Source: Streptomyces sp. NBC_01571
Lineage (GTDB): Bacteria; Actinomycetota; Actinomycetes; Streptomycetales; Streptomycetaceae
Assembly: GCF_026339875.1 (NCBI RefSeq)
Contig: NZ_JAPEPZ010000002.1
Span: forward strand, 868,001-932,000
Reading direction: 5' to 3'
DNA: 64,000 nt
The notes beneath the pieces were generated by a model. It did no database searches and had not been told where the DNA came from. It saw only the letters and a list, made by a program, of their open reading frames with translations. Positions within the stretch are counted from its first letter, which is position 1; each line of letters opens with the position of its first letter. This document shows, piece after piece, positions 51,928-60,987 of this stretch. The position numbers were made by a program, and so were the translations under genes.

Positions 51928-51959
51928 GACCAGCTACCGGACAACTGGGCAGAACAGGC

Positions 51960-52090
51960 TTACGCCGAGACATCCTCGACCCGGACCTGGTCGGCCTTGT
52001 CGAGGCGCAACGGCTCCTGGACACGGCACGTCGCTTCGGGGTGGAGCGGTTCGTCCACGTGAACTCGTCCAGCTGCGCGGCCTACCTGAG
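51960..52090 (+). pseudogene. NAD-dependent epimerase/dehydratase fragment
   Basis: VGLVEAQRLLDTARRFGVER and FVHVNSSSCAAYL resemble the helix and beta strand before the catalytic Tyr in extended SDR enzymes. Only about 40 residues remain. Immediately after, on the other strand (52090-52200), RGHGYGQALWSVVMQWGYEP resembles the acetyl-CoA site of a GNAT acetyltransferase, also a fragment. Confidence 0.45.
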
Positions 52091-52366
52091 TCCAGGACCC
52101 GGTGGGTCGCGCAGGGTTCGTAGCCCCACTGCATCACCACGCTCCACAGGGCTTGTCCGTAGCCGTGGCCGCGGTAAGTCAGCGCCAGCGGTCCCTGAGG
52201 TCACCGCACCATCGACTTCAACGTCCCGATCGAGGCGGCAGGATGGTCCGAAGTGCGCCACCTGCCGGATTCGGGAGCGCCCCACGCCCGAGGGCTGCCG
52301 GGGCAGCCTCTCGCGCCCCCGCCGATTCCACGGGATACTGGCAAGCCTTTACTGGGGGGTAGCGGG

Positions 52367-53368
52367 ATGAGACATGTGCCTTTCTTCCGTTGGGTGTTGA
52401 CACTGGGGTTCGTCCTCTGCGCATGTGCGGTGGGGCTGTATGCCGCCGGTTCGGCCCTGCCTGAAGCGCGGCAGATCGACTTGACTGTGCTCGACGAGAA
52501 GTCCGACGGGTCCTGCAGGGTTCGTTGGATCGACCCCTATGAGAAGCGGACGAGGGAAGCGTCCTACCACTGCGATCCCGGCCGGTCCGACCTCCTCAAG
52601 GCGCCGCAGTACGACAGCCGCGGCCACGGCTGGGAGACTGGGTTCATGCTCACCGAGGGGCCGCAGCGAGGGAATCTTGAGGACCTCGCCACCGAACACG
52701 ACCCCGTCTCTGCGGACATCCTCCTGCTGCTCGGGACACCGCTCATCGCCCTCGGGCTGCTCGGTGGGAACCTCCGAGCCCTGCCCCGGATCCTCGGGGT
52801 GCAGAAAGGGCTCATCCACCGTGCGAACAAGCTCGTGGCAACCGCGACGTCGGCCGTCGAGGACTACGAACGGGCTGTCGCGGCCGTAGAGGAAGCGGGA
52901 CGCCACGACGTCCTTCCCGACGGGGCCGACAGCGGCTCCAACTCCCAGCTGATCACGGCACTCTGGGTACTACGGGAGGCTGGACCGCAAGCACGGAAGA
53001 CGGCGGCTTTCGGCCGGAATCTCACGGACCAGCTTCACCAACTGCTGAACGACGCGGCCCCCGCCACCGGATTGCGGAGCATGCTGCAGGCCGGCCCGGC
53101 AGCCCGCCGCAAAGCAGCCCAGGCAGTTGCCGAATTGCGCCTGCACTTGTCCGTCGCAGAGCGCAACGGCCTGCCCGAGCGTTTCACACAGACCTCCGTC
53201 GACCTGCTTCGGGGACAGGACGCCGACCTGGCCGCCCTCGCGGCCGCGACGGACTTCGCAGGAGACCCTGCCGCGTACAGACACTTGCTGACCCAGCTGA
53301 CGCGGCCCGGGGGCCTTCACACGGAACGCCCGCCGCGTCCCGGTCACTGCAACCGGGCTGCTCCGTAG
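52367..53368 (+). CDS. Membrane protein of unknown function with long cytoplasmic helical domain
   Basis: 333 residues from ATG 52367 (preceded by GGGGGG, spacing 9). Helix 1 at about 8-28 (VLTLGFVLCACAVGLYAAGS), an extracytoplasmic domain of about 95 residues with two Cys (SDGSCRVRW; ASYHCDPGR), helix 2 at about 123-140 (ILLLLGTPLIALGLLGGN), then a helical domain rich in Ala/Leu/Arg (about 145-300). The topology recalls a sensor or anchoring protein, but no family was recognised. Confidence 0.8.
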   Translation: MRHVPFFRWVLTLGFVLCACAVGLYAAGSALPEARQIDLTVLDEKSDGSCRVRWIDPYEKRTREASYHCDPGRSDLLKAPQYDSRGHGWETGFMLTEGPQRGNLEDLATEHDPVSADILLLLGTPLIALGLLGGNLRALPRILGVQKGLIHRANKLVATATSAVEDYERAVAAVEEAGRHDVLPDGADSGSNSQLITALWVLREAGPQARKTAAFGRNLTDQLHQLLNDAAPATGLRSMLQAGPAARRKAAQAVAELRLHLSVAERNGLPERFTQTSVDLLRGQDADLAALAAATDFAGDPAAYRHLLTQLTRPGGLHTERPPRPGHCNRAAP

Positions 53369-53418
53369 AGTCGGCTCCCGGTTCAGGCCGGCCTGCGACT
53401 GCGTGGGTGGCGCCGCTT

Positions 53419-53960
53419 TCACCACGCGGCTGGTCGTCGTCGGGGGTGAGGACCTCCAGGTCGAGACGTCCATACGTATCCCTGATCCCTGACGCGGCGT
53501 GCATAGGTTACAAACGCCCGCTCGGGGGCGTCCTGCTCGTCCTCGGTGACGTCGTCCTGGCCGTCGCCCTTGGCCGCTTCGAGGAGCGTGACGAGCTGCC
53601 GGTGCCGATTCCGCCACAACTCCCGGTCCACCAGGGAAGTACTGACCGGATCGGAGGGCGGCGCGCAGCGGACACACGCGTCGAGGACCGCCGTCACGGC
53701 TTCCCAGTCCGGGGGCCTGACGAAATCGCCCTGCAGGAGCCGGTGGACGCTCGACCTGCTGAGGCCCCGGCGCCGACCGCCGGGTTGCGAGCGATCGTCC
53801 GCTCCAGCTCCGCGACGCTGGGTGTACCCGCTGCCCGGTGCACCTCCCGGAGCCAGACGGCGAACCGCTTGCGTGCCTCGTCTCCCCGCTGCAACGCCGC
53901 CCCATCCCCCAGTGTCCCAAAACCTCCCGGGACGCCCCGCGTTCCGACACCAAGCCTAGG
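53419..53960 (-). pseudogene. XRE-type helix-turn-helix protein, frameshifted
   Basis: Minus strand: RKRFAVWLREVHRAAGTPSV, AELERTIARNPAVG, then in the next frame a recognition-helix-like SRSSVHRLLQGDFVR stretch (about 53700-53770) and VTAVLDACVRCAPPSDPVST, LWRNRHRQLVTLLEAAKGDG. Frameshift near 53770. An actinomycete HTH protein with a C-terminal ATPase-like or helical tail is the likely ancestor. Confidence 0.55.
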
Positions 53961-54077
53961 CCGCGGCCTGCGGCAACAAGGCCGGTATCCCGATTCAGCC
54001 CGGCTTCCGCCACCGGCCGCCCGGGCAGCGGAATGTGCTCCCGTCACCGACAAACGAACGCAGCACACCATGGGATC

Positions 54078-54203
54078 GACGCGGTGTCACTGGCCTACGC
54101 CGAGGCCAACAAAGGCCACCTGTTCTTCCGCAAGCACATCGCCTGGAGCAGCGAGAGCGAGTACCGACCGGTCGTGCTGAACCAATCCGTCGACAGACAC
54201 TGA
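54078..54203 (+). pseudogene. Short fragment resembling DUF2971
   Basis: SLAYAEANKGHLFFRKHIAW, SSESEYRPVVLNQS. The pattern of a Lys/Trp-rich strand then E-Y-R is like the end of DUF2971 proteins. Frames around it are broken. Confidence 0.3.
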
Positions 54204-54240
54204 TCGACTGGGCCGTGGTCACCACAGAACCGAGCAGCTA

Positions 54241-54470
54241 GCCCAGGCAGTCGACGAGGAGTTCGTCGTCCGTCAGCGGCCGGCCGTCCACGGTGAACAT
54301 CAGCAGATGGCTTATCAGGTCGTCCGCCGTCCGTGCCCCGACCGCCGTGGGGAGGCGGGTGGACGCCGCGGCCGCGTCCCACACCCCTCCGTCCAGAGCG
54401 GGCTCGAGCGTCTCACGGAGGAAGGAGTTGATTGAACACTCCTGGTGCGGCGCTGACGCCGGTTCGGCGC
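54241..54470 (-). pseudogene. Cytochrome P450 fragment
   Basis: RTADDLISHLLMFTVDGRPL, TDDELLVDCLG matches the segment just before the oxygen-binding I helix of bacterial P450s; a TAG stop follows directly where the I helix should begin. No haem-binding Cys region in the vicinity. Confidence 0.5.
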
Positions 54471-54705
54471 GGCCGCCTGAGCCGGCCGCGAGCAAGCCGG
54501 CATTATGAAGGCCCGCACGACCAGCGTGCGCGCACGAGTTCACCAACGAGGTGAACGCCCTCTTCAGTGATGACGCCTCCGACGCCGGAGGGGAAGACGA
54601 TGACCCGTGCGTCGGGTGTCGGTGAAGGACGCCCAGTGCGGTTGGTGCCCACCTGATCTCGATATTCCAATGCTGCTATACAGAACGAATGGCACAGTGC
54701 CAGGC

Positions 54706-56850
54706 ATGGTGACTTCCCCACTTCTGCGACAGCTCGCCCGCACTCGCCGCTTCACCCTCGGCGCACCCGGCCGTTTCACCGTGGCACCGGACGGTTCCTG
54801 TGTCCTGTTCCTGCGGAGCCGGGCCGGGGACGATCCGGTCGGGTGCCTGTGGAGGCTGGACCTGGCAACCGGCGCGGAGCGGCTGCTGGCTGACCCCGCC
54901 GTGCTGCTCGGCGACGCGGCCGATGAGGTGCCGGAGGAGGAGCGCATCCGGCGCGAGCGCGCCCGCCAGCAGGCCGCCGGGATCACCGACTACGCTACCG
55001 ACACGGCCGCTCAGGTGGCCACGTTCGCCCTCTCTGGGCAGCTGTGGGTGGCGGATACAGGCTCCGACGCCGTCCGGCATCTGCCTGCCCGGCAGCCGGT
55101 GGTGGACCCGCGCCCGTCCCCGGACGGCCGGTACATCGCCTACGTCTCCGGCGGCGCGCTCCGGGTGATCGGCGCCGACGGCAGTGGCGACCGAGTGGTG
55201 GCCGCGCCCGAGCCGGCGGAAGGTCCGGACGTCTTCTTCGGCCTGCCGGAGCATGTGGCGAGCGAGTCGATGGGCCGTTACCGGGCGTACTGGTGGGCAC
55301 CGGACGGGGAGCAGCTGCTGACCACCCGGGTGGACAACCGGGATGTCAGGCTGTGGTACATCGCCGATCCGGCCGATCCCGCCAAGCCGCCGCGCACGAT
55401 GCGCTACCCGCAGGTCGGTACCGCCAACGCCGAGGTCACGCTCTGGATCTCCGACCTGGCGGGCAACCGCACCGAGGTCCACTGGGACCGGGCCGGCTTC
55501 GAGTACCTCCCCGCGGCCGGCTGGGACGGGCACGGTCCGTTCGCCGCCGTGCTCAGCCGCGACCAGCGCACGCTCCAGGTACTGGCCGTCGACCCGGCAG
55601 ACGGGAGGACCAGCCTCCTGGCCGAGCGGCACGATGAGAGCTGGGTGGAGCTGTTGGTGCCCGGAGTGCCCGCGCGGACAGGTACGGGCCTGCTCGTCGA
55701 CTACCTCGACCGGGACGAGACCCGGCACCTGAGCATTGACGGCACTCCGGTCACGCCGGACGGCCTGCAGCTGCACGAGGTACTCGCGGTGGACGGCGAG
55801 ACGGTGCTTTTCACGGCGGCCGCAGAACCCACCGAGCGCCATGTGTGGAGGTACCGTCCGGGCCAGGGAATAAGCCGGTTGACCGAGCAGCCGGGCGTAC
55901 ACTCCGGCGCATTTCGCGGCGACACGTTTGTGCACACCACGCGCACGCTGGATCTGCCGGGCTCGTACACCACCGTGCACCACCTGACCGGGGACGACCG
56001 ACCGGAACCGGATGGCGTCGCGCCCGTCGAGATCAGTTCGCTGGCCCAACGACCGCTGCTGCAACTGCGTGTCGAATCCGCCGCGGTCGGGCCACGTGAA
56101 CTGCGCACACACCTCTTCCTGCCGTCCTGGCATCGGGCCGGTGATGCCCCGCTGCCGGTGCTGGTCGACCCCTACGGTGGCCCCGCGATGCAGAAGGTGA
56201 TGGCCGAACAGACCGCTCACACCCTTGTCTCTCAGTGGTTTGCCGAACAGGGCTTCGCGGTGCTGGTGACGGACGGCGCCGGCACGCCCGGACGCGGGCC
56301 ACGCTGGGAGAAGGAGATCTTCGGTGACCTGATCGGCCCGACCCTGGACGACCAGGTTGCCGCGCTGCACGCGACGGCCGAGCGCCACCCGGAGCTGGAC
56401 CTCGGCCGGGTCGGCATCCGCGGCTGGTCGTTCGGCGGGATGCTGGCCGCCGCCGCGGTGCTGCGCCGGCCCGACGCCTTCCACGCCGCGGTGGCCGGCG
56501 CCCCGCTCACCGACCAGCGGCTCTACGACGCCTGCTGGAAAGAGCGCTTCCTCGGTCTGCCCGACCAATACCCGGAGCATTATGAGCTGTCTTCGCTGCT
56601 TGCCGACGCTCCGAAGCTCAGCCGTCCGCTGCTGCTGATGCACGGGCTGGCGGACGACAACGTCTTCGTGGCCAGTACGCTGCAGCTCTCCAGCGCTCTG
56701 CTGGCCGCTGGGAAGCCGCACGAGGTGCTGCCACTGAGCGGGATGACACATGGCACACCGACCAACGACACGTTCGCCCGGCTACTGGGGCACCAACTGG
56801 AATTCCTCCAGCGGCACCTGGTCGGCTCACCCGCCACGGTGCCCTGCTAA
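54706..56850 (+). CDS. S9 family peptidase (dipeptidyl peptidase IV / prolyl oligopeptidase-like)
   Basis: 714 residues from ATG 54706. N-terminal beta-propeller (about 30-450; repeats such as SPDGRYIAYVSGGALRVIGA) and C-terminal alpha/beta hydrolase domain: VDPYGGPAMQKV, nucleophile S575 in GWSFGG, Asp in HGLADDNVF and H682 in MTHGTP. It cleaves dipeptides, usually after Pro, from the N-terminus of peptides. No signal peptide is seen, so it is probably cytoplasmic. An upstream ATG at 54670 is in frame. Stands alone between debris. Confidence 0.93.
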   Translation: MVTSPLLRQLARTRRFTLGAPGRFTVAPDGSCVLFLRSRAGDDPVGCLWRLDLATGAERLLADPAVLLGDAADEVPEEERIRRERARQQAAGITDYATDTAAQVATFALSGQLWVADTGSDAVRHLPARQPVVDPRPSPDGRYIAYVSGGALRVIGADGSGDRVVAAPEPAEGPDVFFGLPEHVASESMGRYRAYWWAPDGEQLLTTRVDNRDVRLWYIADPADPAKPPRTMRYPQVGTANAEVTLWISDLAGNRTEVHWDRAGFEYLPAAGWDGHGPFAAVLSRDQRTLQVLAVDPADGRTSLLAERHDESWVELLVPGVPARTGTGLLVDYLDRDETRHLSIDGTPVTPDGLQLHEVLAVDGETVLFTAAAEPTERHVWRYRPGQGISRLTEQPGVHSGAFRGDTFVHTTRTLDLPGSYTTVHHLTGDDRPEPDGVAPVEISSLAQRPLLQLRVESAAVGPRELRTHLFLPSWHRAGDAPLPVLVDPYGGPAMQKVMAEQTAHTLVSQWFAEQGFAVLVTDGAGTPGRGPRWEKEIFGDLIGPTLDDQVAALHATAERHPELDLGRVGIRGWSFGGMLAAAAVLRRPDAFHAAVAGAPLTDQRLYDACWKERFLGLPDQYPEHYELSSLLADAPKLSRPLLLMHGLADDNVFVASTLQLSSALLAAGKPHEVLPLSGMTHGTPTNDTFARLLGHQLEFLQRHLVGSPATVPC

Positions 56851-57308
56851 AGCGCATACCGACAACGCCGAGCCGACCAGGACTCCCGCCGCCTCGCCCT
56901 CTGCTGAGCGCGGTCACGCCGAGCCAGCTCCAAAATCTCGACCGCCACTTCGTGAGGCAGCGCGGGAGGGTTCTCGAAGCTGCTCTGTTCGCCGTCGGCG
57001 TTGTTGAACGCTGGGCTGATGACGGAATCACCGCCAACGCCGTGATGCCCGGCAACGACGCCGCCACCCGACGACGACGCAGGGTTCGTCGAGCACTGGT
57101 GCGTGCAGGTGGGCACGCGGGCTGTGTCGGGGAGTCCGCTGCTCGGGCCGGCTGGGCTGTGCCTGGGCCATACCGCTCGACGCTTCGGGCATCTCAGCGA
57201 TGCGGCTCGTGGCCCGGCGGAGTCGCTGGCGGCGCGGGCCAAGGCGGACGCGTCGGATGTGAACGGTCGGGCCCTCGACGGCTATGACGATATCCGCTTC
57301 CTTCACCT
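56851..57308. other. About 460 bp of debris
   Basis: A plus-strand segment near 56975-57060 reads VERWADDGITANAVMPGN, like the region after the catalytic Tyr/Lys of a short-chain dehydrogenase. The rest is not recognised. Confidence 0.4.
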
Positions 57309-57480
57309 GTGGCGACGTCGCCTATCGCCGCTGCTGTTGCAGGTCGGGCGCAGACGTACGAAGCGTGCGGGTGGGCCGACCTTTGGCACCAGACCGACCG
57401 CATCGTGAGCGCCTGGGTCGAAGAGGCCACTGCCGCCGGTGAGGGCAGCTCGCTCCAGAGCATGCTCCGCACTGGGGGCT
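57309..57480 (+). pseudogene. Unidentified coding fragment
   Basis: Good codon bias for VAGRAQTYEACGWADLWHQT and DRIVSAWVEEATAAGEGSSL, without a ribosome site and with the frame losing quality after 57480, where transposase sequence begins. Confidence 0.35.
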
Positions 57481-57544
57481 GTCCGATGGGTCATGTGACG
57501 CTCCGGCTGGGGACTCGTTCTGTGGGACATGGGGCGGAGGGGAT

Positions 57545-57615
57545 CTCTCGGATGAAGAGTGGGCTCGGCTGGAGCCGCACTTACCGGCGAACCGCGGCCG
57601 GGGTGGACGGTGGCT
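57545..57615 (+). pseudogene. IS5-type transposase, N-terminal scar
   Basis: LSDEEWARLEPHLPANRGRG, GRW is the standard start of IS5-type transposases. Only about 24 residues remain. Confidence 0.6.
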
Positions 57616-57705
57616 GCTCAGAAGGGGCGCGGATGACCGATGACTTTTCGCATCGGTCCCTGTCTGCAGTACGACGACCCGCACGAGCGAGCCAGGGAGC
57701 ACAAA

Positions 57706-58149
57706 GTGACCGCAGAACAGACGACGGCCGAGCGTTTCTCCTACACCTTGGAACGGACGTTGGAAGCTCCGGTGGCGAAAGTCTGGAGTGCCTGGACGAC
57801 CGCGGAGTCCTACGCGCAGTGGTCCTATGCCGCTCCCGGGTCCGTCAAGATGGACGTACGGCCGGGCGGGGCATGGAAGGCAACGATTGTCACCCCGGAC
57901 GGCGGCCAGTTCCCGCTGACCGGCTCCTACTCCGAGGTCGATGAGTATCAGCGTCTGGTGATCGGCATGGACGTACCGGGGAAGAACGAGCCGGCAGTCA
58001 TGACCGTCGAACTCGTCGAGCGGAGTGCTCACCAGACACGCGTCGTGGTGAGCCAGACCTGCGACACCCCCGACGAACGCGACCTCGCCGAGCAGGGCAC
58101 CACCATGCTCCTGGACAGCTTGACTGCCTTCCTGAAGACCGCGGCCTGA
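57706..58149 (+). CDS. SRPBCC (AHSA1-like) domain protein
   Basis: 147 residues from GTG 57706, with AGGGAG 6 nt before it. The START/Bet v1-type fold is shown by RTLEAPVAKVWSAWTTAESY, QWSYAAPGSVKMDVRPGG, a central beta sheet and C-terminal helix GTTMLLDSLTAFLKTA. Such proteins bind hydrophobic ligands or act as stress accessory factors, often with an ArsR repressor, which is not present here. A perfect hairpin follows. Confidence 0.88.
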   Translation: MTAEQTTAERFSYTLERTLEAPVAKVWSAWTTAESYAQWSYAAPGSVKMDVRPGGAWKATIVTPDGGQFPLTGSYSEVDEYQRLVIGMDVPGKNEPAVMTVELVERSAHQTRVVVSQTCDTPDERDLAEQGTTMLLDSLTAFLKTAA

Positions 58150-58223
58150 CGCACCGCGCCGCCCGCGCTGTGATCGGCGGGCAGGGACCGCTCACTCACG
58201 CGCGCGTAGCGCGACGACGCGTG

Positions 58224-58253
58224 GGTGCCCGCAGCCAACCGGCTGCGGGCACC
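58224..58253 (+). terminator. 13-bp perfect stem hairpin after the SRPBCC gene
   Basis: GGTGCCCGCAGCC (58224-58236) and GGCTGCGGGCACC (58241-58253), loop AACC, 75 bp after the stop. Confidence 0.8.
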
Positions 58254-58551
58254 AGAGGGGACGGGGAGGGGGCGCGGGGGTCCCTTTCGCCGGTAAGTCC
58301 CCGTGGATGATGCCGTCGGACGAGCACACAAGGTCGGCCAGTTCGGGCGGCTGTACCTGGGCACTCACGCGACCTGGGCCGACGCGCCGAAATACAGGTG
58401 TGCCCCTCCGAGAGGTCTGCCGCGCTACGGATTGGCCGGGTGTACGGGTTGGCCACGGTGGCAGGCGACTGAGGGCCGTCGAGAGAGCGCCCCTGGTGAG
58501 TGTCGGTGGCTGGCTCCGCGCCTGGCGTGGCACGGCACGCGACTGCCGCAT

Positions 58552-59214
58552 CTAATCCAGGTCCTGGTCGCGAAGTAGTCGGCGGCTGAGGTCGTCGGCC
58601 CACTCCTGGGCCCAGGCCATCAGATCGTCGATCAGTTCGGGAGTCGCGCCGTATGCCTCGAGTTCCGCGTCATCGATCCAGGCGACAGCGGTCAGCCGGG
58701 TCTGGAGAGATTCCAGGTCGAATCGCTCGCGGGCATGGCGACGGCCGAATTCCTCAAGGTCGGTCGTAGGCCCTCGGCGCGAGGCGGCGAAAACGTCCAA
58801 AGCATCACGGGCCACGCCGCGTTCGGCCAGCGCTCGGACCTTGGTGCCGATCACGTCTTCCTCCGCGAGCACGGGCCCGTAGGCGCAGGAGGCGGCCGGC
58901 CGGGTGAATACTTCCTTCAGGACGTTCACCTCGCACGTCTCCTGGGTTCCGGCGCGGGGGTCGGTGACGTTGAGGCGCGCGGAGAGTGGGGCGACTTCGA
59001 TCACCTGAGGCTGCCAGCCGCGTTCGGTGAGCCCTTCGGTGAGGCTGCGGACGATCTCGCCCATCGGGGCAGGGTTCTCGGTGGCAACGTCGAGATCCTG
59101 GCTTGAGCGTGCGATCAGTTCGTGGGCCTGAACGGCGTAGCCGCCGGTGAGCACCAGAGGGTAGGGGGAGCCGATGGCCGAGTCCACACTGATCACCGGC
59201 TGGCCGTCGGCCAT
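58552..59214 (-). CDS. AbiEii-like nucleotidyltransferase, N-terminus replaced by transposase sequence
   Basis: 220 residues if started at ATG 59214. From residue 12 on it looks like an AbiEii/AbiGii-family nucleotidyltransferase: YPLVLTGGYAVQAHELIARS with G-G-Y, then the catalytic S-Q-D-L-D-V, followed by DVIGTKVRALAERGVARDAL and the DVFAASRRGPTTD helix. Residues 1-11 (MADGQPVISVD) belong to an ISAzo13 transposase fragment that continues upstream in the same frame. So the native start has been lost or replaced; expression is uncertain. The partner antitoxin AbiEi is not adjacent. Whether this is a toxin or a solitary nucleotidyltransferase cannot be told. Confidence 0.75.
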   Translation of the reverse strand: MADGQPVISVDSAIGSPYPLVLTGGYAVQAHELIARSSQDLDVATENPAPMGEIVRSLTEGLTERGWQPQVIEVAPLSARLNVTDPRAGTQETCEVNVLKEVFTRPAASCAYGPVLAEEDVIGTKVRALAERGVARDALDVFAASRRGPTTDLEEFGRRHARERFDLESLQTRLTAVAWIDDAELEAYGATPELIDDLMAWAQEWADDLSRRLLRDQDLD

Positions 59215-59275
59215 GTGTTCTTTGGCCTGCTCGTTGATGTAGCGGAACTGGGCGTCGCGGTCCGGGTGTTGCTTG
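59181..59275 (-). pseudogene. ISAzo13 transposase internal fragment
   Basis: KQHPDRDAQFRYINEQAKEH, MADGQPVISVD is the well-conserved region before the first catalytic Asp strand of ISAzo13 transposases. It ends exactly where the AbiEii-like sequence starts, without frame change. Confidence 0.75.
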
Positions 59276-59306
59276 CGAGAACTGCACCGAGGAGGAACTG
59301 GACCAG

Positions 59307-59558
59307 ATGGTCTCGGTGCTCGGGCCGCTGACCTTGGACGTCAGATGGGACTGTGCCTGGCGCGGCCTGCCCGAGTTCAAGGACTGCGGCGTGCAACTCT
59401 GCCTGAACGGCGTCTGGACGGAGCAGATCGCCGAGCCGTCCCCCGACGAGTTCGGCGTCTGGATCTCCCTCGGCCCCCGCGTCGCCCGGACGCCCGAGGG
59501 CCAGAACTGGATCCACGAGTCCGGACTCTCCCTGGGCAAACCCCAGCAAGGCTGGTGA
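59307..59558 (+). CDS. Small hypothetical protein, possibly truncated at the 5' end
   Basis: 83 residues from ATG 59307; AGGAGG stands 11 nt upstream, and the frame is open further back (NCTEEELDQ) to the ISAzo13 scar. Tryptophan and Cys-rich: VRWDCAWRGLPEFKDCGVQL, CLNGVWTEQIAEPSPDEFGV. Its stop overlaps the next start by one base (TGATG). Not recognised; the size, acidity and pairing are like those of immunity protein genes, but no toxin is visible. Confidence 0.6.
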   Translation: MVSVLGPLTLDVRWDCAWRGLPEFKDCGVQLCLNGVWTEQIAEPSPDEFGVWISLGPRVARTPEGQNWIHESGLSLGKPQQGW

Positions 59559-59851
59559 TGACGAGCGTGCTGCTGCGCGACAGCCTTGGCGACTGGACCG
59601 ACTTCGATGTCGCGGGGTACCGGCTCGGCGAATTCCTCGGGGTGATCCCGCCGGAGCGAAGTTTCGACTCCGTGAAGGGCTTCTTCTGGATCGACGGATT
59701 CCCGCTCGGCATCATGCTGGACGAAATGCTGGAGAGCATGGTGAAGGCGGGGTTCCTGGAGAAGAACGACGACCTGCAGTACCGGTGGAATCCCGCCCAG
59801 CCCGACATCGGCCAGCCACTGGACGAGGAGCCCCTGCCGCCCTTGACGTGA
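59558..59851 (+). CDS. Small hypothetical acidic protein
   Basis: 97 residues from ATG 59558, coupled to the preceding gene by TGATG. LGDWTDFDVAGYRLGEFLGV, SFDSVKGFFWIDGFPLGIML and LDEMLESMVKAGFLEKNDDL; soluble, acidic, no motif known. Probably works with its neighbour. Confidence 0.65.
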   Translation: MTSVLLRDSLGDWTDFDVAGYRLGEFLGVIPPERSFDSVKGFFWIDGFPLGIMLDEMLESMVKAGFLEKNDDLQYRWNPAQPDIGQPLDEEPLPPLT

Positions 59852-60249
59852 TCCCACGACGACAGCCGACCCGCGGCGGACGGCCGACGCAGCCGGTCGG
59901 CTGTCGTTGGTCCACATCCGAGCATTACACGCGCGCGGTTCGGACGTTCGGCGCCGCGCGGGCAGCCTGACCCCTGCTCTGGCCACGACTCCTCCCTTCG
60001 GCGGACCGGACAGCGAGCCCGAGGACAACTGCACCGAGGCGTAACCGGACCGGATGGATCCGCACGGCCGGCTCGACCTGGAGGCCGAAGCCGGTGCGAT
60101 GCGAACTCTCCACGGTGAGCAGGTAGTACAACCCGGTGGCATCCCCTGACGACGACACGGACGGTCGCGCTGCTGGTTCGCATAGTCGATCACGTCATGC
60201 CGGGCACGCTGACTGGCCCCAGATCTCACGGGTAGTCACGGACGGTTAC
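59852..60249. other. About 400 bp with no recognised gene
   Basis: A minus-strand frame 60158-59925 begins SGDATGLYYLLTVESSHRTG and looks partly protein-like but is not identified. Otherwise nothing. Confidence 0.4.
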
Positions 60250-60490
60250 AGGCTGCATGGCCCCCCCGTCTGACGTCGGTCGATCGGCGAGTGCCTGAAC
60301 GAGTCCGAAGCCGGGCGGGCGGTCCGGATCCGATGAGGCGGTCTGGGTGGGACATCTCTTCGTCGATCCCGGCTTCGCCGTGCTCGGGGCGCAGACGGAG
60401 GTAGAGCAGCCTAGCTGGCCGTCCGGGAAGGGGCTCGGACCTGGTGCGCCCAGTGCACGGCCAGCGCGGTCTTGCCGATGGCGGAGAAAC
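60250..60490 (-). pseudogene. SARP/AfsR-type regulator, NB-ARC fragment
   Basis: In two frames: FSAIGKTALAVHWAHQV is the Walker A region (GKTALAVHWAH), followed by PFPDGQL and LYLRLRPEHGEAGIDEE, the normal continuation to the next beta strand of actinomycete SARP NB-ARC domains. The DNA-binding and TPR parts are absent. Confidence 0.6.
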
Positions 60491-60563
60491 CAGAGTGTTC
60501 GGCGTCCCTTGCGCCCACGCGGGCGCAAGCAACGAGTGAAGGCGGTCGAGTTCGCGGACAGCC

Positions 60564-60911
60564 TTGGTGAACGAGCTGGTCGAAGCGGCAGACGACAAGC
60601 AGCTGGGCAAGACCATCGCCCGCTACGGGCGCGTCGACCTTCTCGAAATCGATGAGCTCGGCTATCGCGAACTGGACCGCCGCGGCGCAGAAATGCTCTT
60701 CCAGGTTCTCACGGAGCGTGAGGAGAAGAGCAGTATTGCGATCGCCTCCACCGAGGCATTCACCGGCTGGAGCCGGACCTTCACCGATCCACGGCTCTGC
60801 GCGGCGATCGTGGACCGGCTCACCTTCAACGCCACCCTCATCGAGACCGGCATCGAGTCCTACCGCCTGGCCCGCTCCAAAGCCAGGGCGGAGCACAAGG
60901 GCAGGCAGTAG
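60564..60911 (+). pseudogene. IS21-type IstB helper ATPase, C-terminal half
   Basis: 115 residues: NELVEAADDKQLGKTIARYG, Walker B VDLLEIDELGYRELDRRGAE, and SIAIASTEAFTGWSRTFTD, VDRLTFNATLIETGIESYRL. The N-terminal half with Walker A is missing and upstream frames contain a TAG. No IstA or terminal repeat is nearby. Confidence 0.75.
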
Positions 60912-60987
60912 TGGCGCACCCGATCAGCTTCGCCAGCTGACGCCATGGGACGATCTTCGCCGAGATGAGCAGGCAGAGGGGGCGGAG

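Noticed and set aside
54676..56751. Minus-strand open frame of about 690 codons opposite the S9 peptidase
   Set aside because: Composition rich in His, Arg, Gln and Gly is the antisense of the peptidase; no motif.
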